A stretch of 64,000 bases of DNA from Calothrix sp. NIES-4101 (lineage in GTDB: Bacteria; Cyanobacteriota; Cyanobacteriia; Cyanobacteriales; Nostocaceae), in NCBI GenBank assembly GCA_004296455.1, contig AP018280.1:4960001-5024000 (forward strand), read 5' to 3'. The notes under the pieces are model-generated. The model was not told where the DNA came from, did not search any database, and was given only the letters and a program-made list of their open reading frames with translations. Of this stretch, positions 37,566 through 45,571 are shown piece by piece (positions within the stretch are counted from its first letter, which is position 1; every line of letters starts with the position of its first letter). The translations under genes were made by a program, and so were the position numbers.

Positions 37566-38666
37566 TCAATTTAATAATTGATAAGATTTACAAGCTTGGT
37601 CGATAACTTGTTCGACCTTGCTAAAAAATGCTTGCTCCGAAAAATTCATTACCGCATGATTGCGGATATTTTCGTAGTCCCAATAGATTTCCCTGGATTC
37701 AAGTAAGGCTGTTTGTAAGGATTCTGGGGTTTGCCGCTTAAAAAATACACCTGTTTTTCCGGGTATTTGAGTGTCTAATACTCCACCCGCTCCAAATGCA
37801 ATCACGGGTGTTCCACTAGCATTTGCTTCAACTGGAACTAACCCATAATCCTCCAATGCTGCCACAATTACCGATTTCGCGTTAGCAAATAGCTGAGTGC
37901 GCTGTGCATCAGTTACATGCCCGACAAATTCGATATTTTTTAATGCTTTCGCTTGTAAGCGATCGCGCTCCGGCCCATTCCCTGATATCAACAGTCGCCA
38001 TCCCAGCCAGTTAAAAGCTTCGACTATTATATCAAGGCGTTTGTAGCTAATCATCCGCGCCGAAGCCAGATAGTATTCTTCTTTGTGGTCTGAAAATAGA
38101 AACTTGCTGGTATCTATCGGGTAGTTAATGACTATTGCTTCTTTTTTGTAAATATCTTTAATTCTTCGAGCGACTACGCTGGAATTAGCAATATAAAGGT
38201 CTGGTTCTTGTGCGTATGTCATGTCAACATTACGCATCATCTGAAATACCTGTTCGATTAAAGGAGCAAAGTAGCGATAGTCTCCGTATTCCCGCAAATA
38301 GGTTTCTGTATCCCACAAAAACCGAGTGACGTTGTGGCAAAAGCAAATATGTCGGGCTGTTGGTTTTTTGCGTACTGCTTTCGCAAAACTAGTGCTACTG
38401 CTAATAATTAAATCGTAATCTTGTAAATTTAGAGCACGAAATGCAGGAAAATATAGAGGTGCCATTAAGCGAAAATATTTAGCCGCCCCTGGTACTTTTT
38501 GTAAAAAAGTAGTGTTGACAATTCTGTCTCCCAGGTCAATTGTTTGCTCGGCATCGTAAACGGATGTAAATATATCAGCTTCAGGATAGCGCTTACATAG
38601 TAATTCAAATACGCGCTCTGCCCCACCACGCTGGGTTAAGTAATCATGGACGAGAGCAATTTTCAT
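37566..38666 (-). CDS. Family 4 glycosyltransferase (HEP island)
   Basis: A 366-residue GT-B enzyme. The glycine-rich N-terminal loop MKIALVHDYLTQRGGAERVF, the KKEAIVINYPIDTSKF linker, the donor-site segment LLISGNGPERDRLQAKAL, and the EX7E-type stretch ALEDYGLVPVEANASGTPVI define GT4. This group often transfers mannose or a similar sugar early in repeat-unit assembly. It sits 25 bases upstream of the Wzc-like gene and is therefore probably co-transcribed with it. Confidence 0.86.
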   Translation of the reverse strand: MKIALVHDYLTQRGGAERVFELLCKRYPEADIFTSVYDAEQTIDLGDRIVNTTFLQKVPGAAKYFRLMAPLYFPAFRALNLQDYDLIISSSTSFAKAVRKKPTARHICFCHNVTRFLWDTETYLREYGDYRYFAPLIEQVFQMMRNVDMTYAQEPDLYIANSSVVARRIKDIYKKEAIVINYPIDTSKFLFSDHKEEYYLASARMISYKRLDIIVEAFNWLGWRLLISGNGPERDRLQAKALKNIEFVGHVTDAQRTQLFANAKSVIVAALEDYGLVPVEANASGTPVIAFGAGGVLDTQIPGKTGVFFKRQTPESLQTALLESREIYWDYENIRNHAVMNFSEQAFFSKVEQVIDQACKSYQLLN

Positions 38667-38996
38667 AAAACTTCCCTAATCAAATTTAGTTTAAATGTTA
38701 TTTTAATTTCAGTAACTAAGTGCTTTAATATACCGTTACCTATTGATTATCAAAGTTCCTATGTACATGGAGAATCAATATATAGTTTTTAAATACAAAT
38801 CAGCACTTATAGGGAAATAGCATATTAATGCAGCTATCTAAATCAAGCGTGTAGACTTGCAGTAGTCAGCTTTCTATACATCATATGGTTACTTGAAGTG
38901 TTTGAAGCGGAACAATGCCCGATTTTTACAGAGATTTCAAACTTCCATAGTCAAATATAAATAATTCGCTACTACTGCATAACACGCGATCGCTCG
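38667..38996. other. Gap upstream of GT4
   Basis: 330 AT-rich bases with a HIP1 site near 38987 at the 3' end of the oxidoreductase gene. No feature beyond a probable promoter was recognised. Confidence 0.4.
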
Positions 38997-40310
38997 CTAG
39001 CCAGCTGCTACCATTGTTTTTTGAGTCGCAAAATAAGCATCTTGCTCTGCCCTTAGTTTGTCACAAAGCCTACCCTGTGGTAATTCTACGTCATCATAGG
39101 TCAGAACTTGGTCTTTGGGAATATCGCGTTTGAGACGGCATCCTTCAGCTAATCCCATTGGCAGCAATTTTTGCTGGAGTGTAATTGCGGAAGTCTCACA
39201 CTGTCCGTAGGTCATGTAATAACCGATACCATCTAATGTTTCCCCTGCCTTGAGATCGATTTTGGCAGTGGTGACAACATCAACTAATGGTTTTCCTAAA
39301 GGAGCCAATATGTAGTCTTGGAAGAGGACAACACGGGCAACTGAGAGGGGAACTTCAAAGTGACAGAGATGGTAGGGTGTATAGAAGCTGTAAAGTGGCC
39401 CTTCACCAAGCTTATAGAGATTCAAATAATGTTGTTGTTTGGGATCATCATGGGTCGCAAACACAAACACACCTGGACCAGGTTTTGCCCCAACCACATA
39501 ATCAACAATGCCACCTAAATTTTTGAGTTGCTCAACATCATACATACTGGTCATTTCATCCACATGACCTCTAAAGTCATATCCCAGCATTCCTCGTTTT
39601 GCCACTGTCATCCCTGTGGCATTGGCAACGATCGCCTGCTCAAAAGATATTTTGGTACCATCGGCAAAGCTTGTCACCATACTCGGCTTTTGTCCCCACT
39701 GTTTAGCAAAGCCTGCTTGAGTTGTGGGGTTACGATATGGGTCTTGTAAGCCTTTGATGTTGCCACATAGCAATGGGGTCAAACCAATGCTTTTAACAAA
39801 ACGATATAAATTGAGTTGGACTCCGGGTTGATCACCGTCACAGCCAGTGAGAATGACTCCAGCTTTGTCTGCATAAACCTTGAGGATGGCTCCGATAGTG
39901 CCATCGAGTTCTGCATTCATCATCACCACATGTTTGTGGTGAGCGATCGCTTCCATGACTACATGGGTGCCAAATTCGACTGCACCTGTAACTTCAATTA
40001 GGGCATCAATTCCTTCAGCACGGCAGAGCAGCATTGCATCTTCGGTAACTGCATACTGTTTTTGGGCGATCGCGTTTTCTAAATCGGCGACTGTGCTAAT
40101 AGTTTTAAATGCTGTAATCCCTGCTTCTGTGTAAGCTCGCTTGGCGGCATCAAGATTGCGGTTGGAGATGGCAACCAACTCCATACCAGGAACTGAATTA
40201 GCAATTTGATTGGCAATTCCTCGTCCCATAAATCCAGCACCAATCATCCCAACGCGCACAGGTTTCCCGGCTTCTTGGCGAGCTTTTAAGGCATTATCAA
40301 CAATAATCAT
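38997..40310 (-). CDS. Rossmann-fold NAD(P)-dependent oxidoreductase of the HEP island
   Basis: A 437-residue protein. The N-terminal Rossmann fold has VRVGMIGAGFMGRGIANQIA (about 18-37), as in homoserine dehydrogenase or Gfo/Idh-type enzymes; the middle contains VVMMNAELDGTIGAILKVYA and GCDGDQPGVQLNLYRFVK. The C-terminal part (about 340-425) resembles an SAF-like domain (GYYMTYGQCETSAIT, GCRLKRDIPKDQVLTYDDVE). I do not know its substrate. Position between rfbC and GT4 suggests oxidation or reduction of a nucleotide sugar or branched-sugar precursor, which is inference. The ATG start is clear. Confidence 0.7.
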   Translation of the reverse strand: MIIVDNALKARQEAGKPVRVGMIGAGFMGRGIANQIANSVPGMELVAISNRNLDAAKRAYTEAGITAFKTISTVADLENAIAQKQYAVTEDAMLLCRAEGIDALIEVTGAVEFGTHVVMEAIAHHKHVVMMNAELDGTIGAILKVYADKAGVILTGCDGDQPGVQLNLYRFVKSIGLTPLLCGNIKGLQDPYRNPTTQAGFAKQWGQKPSMVTSFADGTKISFEQAIVANATGMTVAKRGMLGYDFRGHVDEMTSMYDVEQLKNLGGIVDYVVGAKPGPGVFVFATHDDPKQQHYLNLYKLGEGPLYSFYTPYHLCHFEVPLSVARVVLFQDYILAPLGKPLVDVVTTAKIDLKAGETLDGIGYYMTYGQCETSAITLQQKLLPMGLAEGCRLKRDIPKDQVLTYDDVELPQGRLCDKLRAEQDAYFATQKTMVAAG

Positions 40311-40485
40311 GAGTTATGTGGCTCCATAAAAATTACTTTCGTATAGGTCTTTGACGATAACTGCTTACCAACATCCAGGAAATAGTGACTGGTTGAGATT
40401 TTTGCCTCCGCAATTATCTTTTTTAATCTATTGCGATCAATTTGTGCAAATTAAATTGCTTGGCGGTATGCAGAATTTTGACAAA

Positions 40486-40510
40486 ACAAGTCGATGAGGC
40501 ATTGACTTGT
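40486..40510 (-). terminator. Weak terminator-like hairpin after rfbC
   Basis: On the minus strand ACAAGTC (40510-40504) pairs with GACTTGT (40492-40486) over an 11-base loop, followed by TTTG. The stem is 7 bp and lies 14 bases beyond the rfbC stop. Confidence 0.4.
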
Positions 40511-40523
40511 CTTGAAATTATGA

Positions 40524-41087
40524 TTAGCTGATCTGGGATAATTCACCACCTACTGACATCATCCGCAGCAGAGGCCAATTTGTATCCTTCTCAGAAATTT
40601 CTGTGACTTCGAGGGGCCATTGGATATTAAAGAATGGGTCATCGTAACGCAAACCACGCTCATAACCAGGAGTATAAAATTCGCCGACTTGATAGACAAC
40701 TTCGGCTTCATCTGTCAGGGCTTGATAACCATGAGCAAACATTTCGGGAATGTATAATGCGCGATGATTATCGGCTGTGAGTTCGACACCAAAGTGTTGT
40801 AAAAATGTGGGGGAATCAGGGCGCATATCGATGATTACGTCGTAGATTGCACCTTTAGTACAGCGCACGAGTTTTGTTTCTCCTGCTGGGGGGATTTGGT
40901 AATGCATTCCCCGTAATGTTCCTTTTTTGTAGTTAAAGGATAAATTACATTGAGCAACAACTGGTTTTAAACCATGTTGTTCAAATTCCTTAGCACAAAA
41001 TGTCCGAGCAAAAAAACCACGGTGATCGTGTTTTTCTTCTAGATCAATAGTAAATGCACCTTTGAGTTCTATTTCTGCAAAAATCAT
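40524..41087 (-). CDS. rfbC: dTDP-4-dehydrorhamnose 3,5-epimerase family protein
   Basis: A 187-residue cupin of the RmlC family, which epimerises 4-keto-6-deoxy nucleotide sugars. Family markers are DHRGFFARTFCAKEF, the catalytic His in GTLRGMHYQIPPAGETK, the segment IIDMRPDSPTFLQHF, and the Tyr in EAEVVYQVGEFYTPG. With the RfbF-like cytidylyltransferase upstream, the true substrate may be a CDP-sugar rather than dTDP-rhamnose. It stands between the oxidoreductase and the SDR gene, with 375 bases upstream. Confidence 0.85.
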   Translation of the reverse strand: MIFAEIELKGAFTIDLEEKHDHRGFFARTFCAKEFEQHGLKPVVAQCNLSFNYKKGTLRGMHYQIPPAGETKLVRCTKGAIYDVIIDMRPDSPTFLQHFGVELTADNHRALYIPEMFAHGYQALTDEAEVVYQVGEFYTPGYERGLRYDDPFFNIQWPLEVTEISEKDTNWPLLRMMSVGGELSQIS

Positions 41088-41462
41088 GGGAATAAACCTC
41101 GACAGTAGTGAATATTAAATGCTAAAACACGCCTATATTCAAGATAAATGCGTCTCTTTTATTAGGATAGAATGCTTTATCTTAGATAATATAAAAATAC
41201 AAACAAGTTACCCTTTGTCTATGCAAACTTATATTTTTGTTGCTCTAACAAAGGAAAAACAAGACAAATCTATCAATAGAAGATGACGGATAAATTATCC
41301 TTTCAAAATTTGGGAACATCTTGTCTCAAAGAAAATATTTATTGCAATCCTTGGTTTAATTAGTATAGTTTTCGTTCCTGATAAATATGTTTCTCAGACT
41401 TGAAGATGTAAATTTGTAGTCAGCACTCTTTGAGCACAACTTTAGCACTGACTACAAAATGA
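41088..41462. other. Gap between SDR gene and rfbC
   Basis: 375 bases with an inverted repeat (TTTGTAGTCAG at 41413-41423, CTGACTACAAA at 41448-41458) that begins 4 bases after the SDR stop. It could act as a 3' stem for the SDR transcript, though no T-run follows. The rfbC promoter should lie in the rest. Confidence 0.5.
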
Positions 41463-42488
41463 CTATTTCACCCAGAAGAAGTCTCTATCGATTTGTTGGG
41501 TACGAATTAGGTATTCAAGTTGCTTCAAGCGAGTAAAACCTCTGGAAGTAAAAGTTTCTTCAGTCATGTCAATTTGCTTGAAGACATCATATAGCTGTTG
41601 TGCACCACGTTGAGCATTCCAATCGCATTTGAAACCTGGTAAAACGGTGTTGATTTTCTCAAAAGACACTCGATAGCTACGGTTATCTGCGCCATTTTCG
41701 CCAAAGCTGAGTTGGCAACCTGTGAAAATATCAGCGACAGTTTCGGCAATTTCCTTAACGCGGTAATTATTGGAGGTGTCACCAACATTAAATATTTGAT
41801 TGTGAACGATGTCACGAGGTGCTTCTAAAGCGCAAACAATCGCTTTGCAGATATCCAAAGCATGAACCAAAGGTCGCCAAGGTGTACCATCACTAGTCAT
41901 TTTAATTTCTTTGGTTGTCCATGCCAATCCTGCCAAGTTATTTAAGACAATATCAAAGCGCATCCGGGGTGAAGCACCGAAGGCTGTGGCATTACGCATG
42001 AAAGTAGGGGAAAAGTCGTCATCAGCAAGGGGTTGGACATCACGCTCAACTAAAGTCTTACATTCTGCATAAGCAGTTTGGGGATTAACTGGAGATTCTT
42101 CGGTGACATCGCCTTCCGTGGCAACACCGTAGACACTACAGGAAGACATATATACGAAGCGGCGTACTCCTGATTCTTTTGCCAGTTTGGCAAGACGTAC
42201 AGAACCTTTATGGTTAATATCGTATGTAATGTTAGGTGAAAGTTGACCTGTGGGATCGTTTGATAGCTCTGCCATGTGAACGATCGCTTCTACCCCTGCT
42301 AAGTCCTCGCTGGTAATATGGCGAATATCTTTATTTAATGTTTTTGCGGTAATGTCAGTGCCGTTGTATAACCAACCGACTTTGTAGAAACCGGTATCCA
42401 CACCGATAACTTCATGTCCGCGTTCGATTAACAAAGTTGGGAGTAGGGAACCTAAATAACCTTCAGTGCCAGTGACAAGTACTTTCAT
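41463..42488 (-). CDS. NAD-dependent sugar epimerase/dehydratase (extended SDR)
   Basis: A 341-residue extended short-chain dehydrogenase. It has the cofactor motif VTGTEGYLGSLLPTL (about 4-18), the Ser in MSSCSVYGV and the catalytic Tyr-x3-Lys in TAYAECKTL. The family includes UDP-, GDP- and CDP-sugar 4-epimerases and 4,6-dehydratases; next to RfbF a CDP-sugar substrate is plausible. The gene begins 29 bases after the LhgO-like gene, with which it is surely co-transcribed. Confidence 0.83.
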   Translation of the reverse strand: MKVLVTGTEGYLGSLLPTLLIERGHEVIGVDTGFYKVGWLYNGTDITAKTLNKDIRHITSEDLAGVEAIVHMAELSNDPTGQLSPNITYDINHKGSVRLAKLAKESGVRRFVYMSSCSVYGVATEGDVTEESPVNPQTAYAECKTLVERDVQPLADDDFSPTFMRNATAFGASPRMRFDIVLNNLAGLAWTTKEIKMTSDGTPWRPLVHALDICKAIVCALEAPRDIVHNQIFNVGDTSNNYRVKEIAETVADIFTGCQLSFGENGADNRSYRVSFEKINTVLPGFKCDWNAQRGAQQLYDVFKQIDMTEETFTSRGFTRLKQLEYLIRTQQIDRDFFWVK

Positions 42489-42517
42489 TTTCTGTTAATT
42501 CCTTAATTTATTAGTTT

Positions 42518-43732
42518 CTATGCGCCAATGGCAGTTGCTAAATGGGATTGTTCGGGAATTGCTGCCACAATTGCTTTACCGATTTCGATAGATGATGTGG
42601 CTGCTGGAGATGGTGCATTGCATACATGGACGCAATTTTGACCGTGAATAATCAAAAAGTCGTCTACTAATTTCCCGTCGTCCATCAATGCTTGAGCGCG
42701 AACTCCTGCATGACAGGGTACTAAGTCTTCTGCTTGAACTTCGGGAATAAGTTTTTGCAAACTGCGGACAAAGGCGGCTTTACTGAAGGAACGAATGATT
42801 TCTTGGATACCTTCATCAGCGTGTTTTGCTGCTAGTTTCCAGAATCCTGGGTATGTAATCACCTCTGCAAAATCCCGTAAATCAAAGTCGGTTTTCTTAT
42901 AGCCCTCCCGTTTCAGGCTCAGTACAGCATTTGGTCCTGCGTGGACACTGTTATCAATCATACGTGTAAAGTGTACACCCAAAAAAGGAAAATCTGGATT
43001 GGGAACGGGATATATTAGGGTTTTGACAAGATAACGCTTTTCTGGTGTAAGTTCGTAATATTCACCACGGAATGGTACAATTTTTGCTTTCGGGTCAACT
43101 CCACTTTTTTTGGCGATGCGATCGCTGTGTAATCCAGCACAATTAATGAGATAGCGAGTCTCAAATGTACCATTGTTGGTTTCGAGCACTTGCTTGTCAC
43201 CACTAGGAACTATCCGCAAAACTTTGGTGTTCAGCCGCAAATCGCCACCTTGATTTTGGATGAGTTCGGCATATTTAAAACATACTTGTTTATAGTTAGC
43301 GATACCTGTTGAGTAAACGCGGATGCCAGCAACGCAACTCACATGCGGTTCTATTTCTTTAACTTCTTCGGGAGATATACGTTTGACTTCAATCCCATTT
43401 TCTAAACCTCGATTGTAGAGGTTTTCTAGGCGGGGAATTTCTTCTTCATTGGTGGCGACAATGACTTTACCACAAACTTCATGGTTGATATTATTTTCCT
43501 CGCAAAACTGAACCATTGAAGTTGCACCATCACGGCAAAATTTCGCTTTGAAACTCCCTGGTTTGTAGTAAACCCCGGAGTGAATCACACCACTATTATT
43601 TCCGGTTTGATGAAATGCCCAATTACTCTCTTTTTCTAGTACCAAAATTCGAGCATTAGGATAGCGTTTTCCTAGTGCCATACCCGTGGAAAGACCGACA
43701 ATACCCCCACCTATTATGGCAAAATCATACAT
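42518..43732 (-). CDS. lhgO: L-2-hydroxyglutarate oxidase (LhgO)-like FAD protein
   Basis: A 404-residue FAD-dependent oxidoreductase of the DAO/LhgO family. The dinucleotide motif is YDFAIIGGGIVGLSTGMALG (about 2-21), followed by HQTGNNSGVIHSGVYYKPGS, typical of LhgO. The C-terminal segment VPCHAGVRAQALMDDGKLVD is also conserved. LhgO oxidises L-2-hydroxyglutarate to 2-oxoglutarate. Co-location with sugar-nucleotide genes in the HEP island is unexpected, so the natural substrate may be different here. A dyad shared with rfbF lies about 97 bases upstream. Confidence 0.82.
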   Translation of the reverse strand: MYDFAIIGGGIVGLSTGMALGKRYPNARILVLEKESNWAFHQTGNNSGVIHSGVYYKPGSFKAKFCRDGATSMVQFCEENNINHEVCGKVIVATNEEEIPRLENLYNRGLENGIEVKRISPEEVKEIEPHVSCVAGIRVYSTGIANYKQVCFKYAELIQNQGGDLRLNTKVLRIVPSGDKQVLETNNGTFETRYLINCAGLHSDRIAKKSGVDPKAKIVPFRGEYYELTPEKRYLVKTLIYPVPNPDFPFLGVHFTRMIDNSVHAGPNAVLSLKREGYKKTDFDLRDFAEVITYPGFWKLAAKHADEGIQEIIRSFSKAAFVRSLQKLIPEVQAEDLVPCHAGVRAQALMDDGKLVDDFLIIHGQNCVHVCNAPSPAATSSIEIGKAIVAAIPEQSHLATAIGA

Positions 43733-44074
43733 TGGCTTACTAGCTCCCTGAAATGATGACTGAATCTATAAATTAGAAGTAAAACGTTGAATTTAACTAC
43801 ATTTGACGAGAACCCAACGTTTTATTGGACAATTACCAAAAATTGATTGTAAAATTCTCTCTAAAGAGAATTTGTACAAAAATCCAGAATTAAGACATTA
43901 CGGAATTGAAGTATAAAATTAATACAGATATCTCAAAAATCTACACTCTCAGATTCCGCTACTCTAAACAAAAGAAATTCATACCTGGATTTAAATAAGA
44001 CTTAACAAATTAGTGCCAAAAGATCAATATTTTGAATTGAACAATTCTGACTCACTAATTGCATCTCTTCATAA
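43733..44074 (-). other. rfbF-lhgO intergenic region with several dyads
   Basis: 342 bases containing an inverted repeat AAAACGTTG/CAACGTTTT (43781-43823), the 18-base shared motif (43829-43846), and a hairpin AAATTCTCT-ctaa-AGAGAATTT (43852-43873). The density of dyads suggests a regulated promoter for the lhgO-SDR pair. Confidence 0.5.
43829..43846. promoter_or_regulatory. CAATT-N6-AATTG dyad upstream of lhgO
   Basis: ACAATTACCAAAAATTGA occurs here, about 97 bases upstream of the lhgO start, and again about 91 bases upstream of the rfbF start at 44939-44956. The 18-base identity and similar distance suggest a common operator or an upstream promoter element in the HEP island. Confidence 0.5.
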
Positions 44075-44848
44075 TTACCAAACTTTCCAAGGTGCTTTAT
44101 CTTTTTGCCACAAGCTATCAAGATAATTCTTATCGCGTAAAGTATCCATCGGTTGCCAAAAACCATGATGTTTAAATGCCGACAACTGTTCTTTTTCGGC
44201 TAATTTTTCCAATGGCTCCTGTTCCCAAACAGTGGAATCATTATCAATTAAATCAATAACTTCGGGTTCTAAAACAAAGTAACCACCATTAATCCAAGCT
44301 CCATCACCTTCGGGTTTCTCACGGAAGCTAGAAATTTTGGTTTGTTCCTGTCCTAAAATAATTGCACCAAAACGCCCTGGTGGTTGAACGGCTGTTAATG
44401 TTCCTAGAGTTTTTTGCTCTTTGTGGAATTGAATTAACTCCGTAATATTAACGTTGCAGACACCATCGCCATAGGTAAAGCAGAAGGTTTCATTCCCAAT
44501 ATGTTCACGCACTCGCTTCAGTCTTCCACCTGTCATGGTATTGTCACCAGTATTTACTAAGGTGACACGCCAAGGTTCGGCATTCCCAGCATGTACGTTC
44601 ATCTGGTTAAATCGCATATCAAAGGTAACATCTGACATGTGCAAGAAGTAGTTAGCAAAATACTCCTTGATTACATAACCTTTGTAGCCACAACAAATAA
44701 TAAAGTCGTTAATGCCATGAGCAGAATAGGTTTTCATAATATGCCATAAAATTGGCTTACCTCCTATTTCCACCATTGGCTTTGGTTTCACGCTAGTTTC
44801 CTCACTCAGACGTGTACCAAGTCCCCCAGCCAAAATCACTACTTTCAT
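44075..44848 (-). CDS. rfbF: Glucose-1-phosphate cytidylyltransferase
   Basis: A 257-residue nucleotidyltransferase that makes CDP-glucose from CTP and glucose 1-phosphate. Signatures include VVILAGGLGTRLSEETSVKP, KPMVEIGGKPILWHIMKTYS, FCFTYGDGVCNVNITELI and FREKPEGDGAWINGGYFVLE. Normal family length. It is the first gene of the minus-strand island and is expected to supply a CDP-activated sugar for the polysaccharide. The ATG start follows a 'cattctcatga'-like leader; the shared dyad is upstream. Confidence 0.9.
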   Translation of the reverse strand: MKVVILAGGLGTRLSEETSVKPKPMVEIGGKPILWHIMKTYSAHGINDFIICCGYKGYVIKEYFANYFLHMSDVTFDMRFNQMNVHAGNAEPWRVTLVNTGDNTMTGGRLKRVREHIGNETFCFTYGDGVCNVNITELIQFHKEQKTLGTLTAVQPPGRFGAIILGQEQTKISSFREKPEGDGAWINGGYFVLEPEVIDLIDNDSTVWEQEPLEKLAEKEQLSAFKHHGFWQPMDTLRDKNYLDSLWQKDKAPWKVW

Positions 44849-44938
44849 GAGAATGCCTCTGAATTTCTAGGTAGATGAATCTGAATATTCCGCCCGCACA
44901 ATAAGAAATGCCATCTCAATAGAGAACAATTGATTTTA

Positions 44939-44956
44939 ACAATTACCAAAAATTGA
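44939..44956. promoter_or_regulatory. CAATT-N6-AATTG dyad upstream of rfbF
   Basis: Second copy of the 18-base ACAATTACCAAAAATTGA motif, about 91 bases upstream of the rfbF start. See the copy at 43829-43846. Confidence 0.5.
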
Positions 44957-45504
44957 GTTTTGAGTAGTTAACCTTGACTCCGGCAACTTTTGGATGGAAA
45001 TATATCACCGTTATTTGCTATTGATAACAGCTACAACATTGAATTTCTCAGTATATAATCTAACCGTATTTCTACAGCTATGTGTAAAGGCAAGGTAAAT
45101 AAAATTGTTTTATCTATGAAAAAATTGAAAAGCTTTATTGCTTATCAGATATCAAATAATTACGGCTCTTCGGCAAGTTTTATGGAGCTTGAGGTTTTTT
45201 TGCAGTAAAACCCTTACAAAACAATGATTACAAGCAACTATGATACTTTTTGAGGCTAAATTCCTATGTAATAAGGCTTTCAAGGATTTTTAGCTAAGTT
45301 TTCCATAAAAAGAACTGAAGAGCCATAATTACTTAATAGTTAACAAATAATTAAGCTGATTTTACCCAGGGTAATTTAAATATTATCTAGTATAAATTAG
45401 TAATTTGTGTACGGAATCCCTTTCAGAAATCATGTATACCCAACTACAGGTAGAGATTTGCAAACAGTTGGCTACTTTTAGATCATGATTGAAAGCGTGG
45501 ATTA

Positions 45505-45531
45505 TAGAGATGTAAAGCTGCTACATCTCTA
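45505..45531 (-). terminator. Inverted repeat downstream of the kinase gene
   Basis: TAGAGATGTA and TACATCTCTA form a perfect 10-bp stem with a 7-base loop. It has no T-run on the minus strand, so a processing or stabilising stem is as likely as a terminator. Confidence 0.4.
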
Positions 45532-45571
45532 CAAGATCAAGAATATTGTGAATCATTGAGGCACAAACTTA

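Larger units (their letters stand above)
44849..45571. other. Gap between the kinase gene and rfbF
   Basis: 723 AT-rich bases. It holds the shared dyad (44939-44956) and a perfect 10-bp inverted repeat TAGAGATGTA/TACATCTCTA at 45505-45531, 41 bases past the kinase stop, which may be its transcript-end structure. No gene was seen. Confidence 0.5.
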
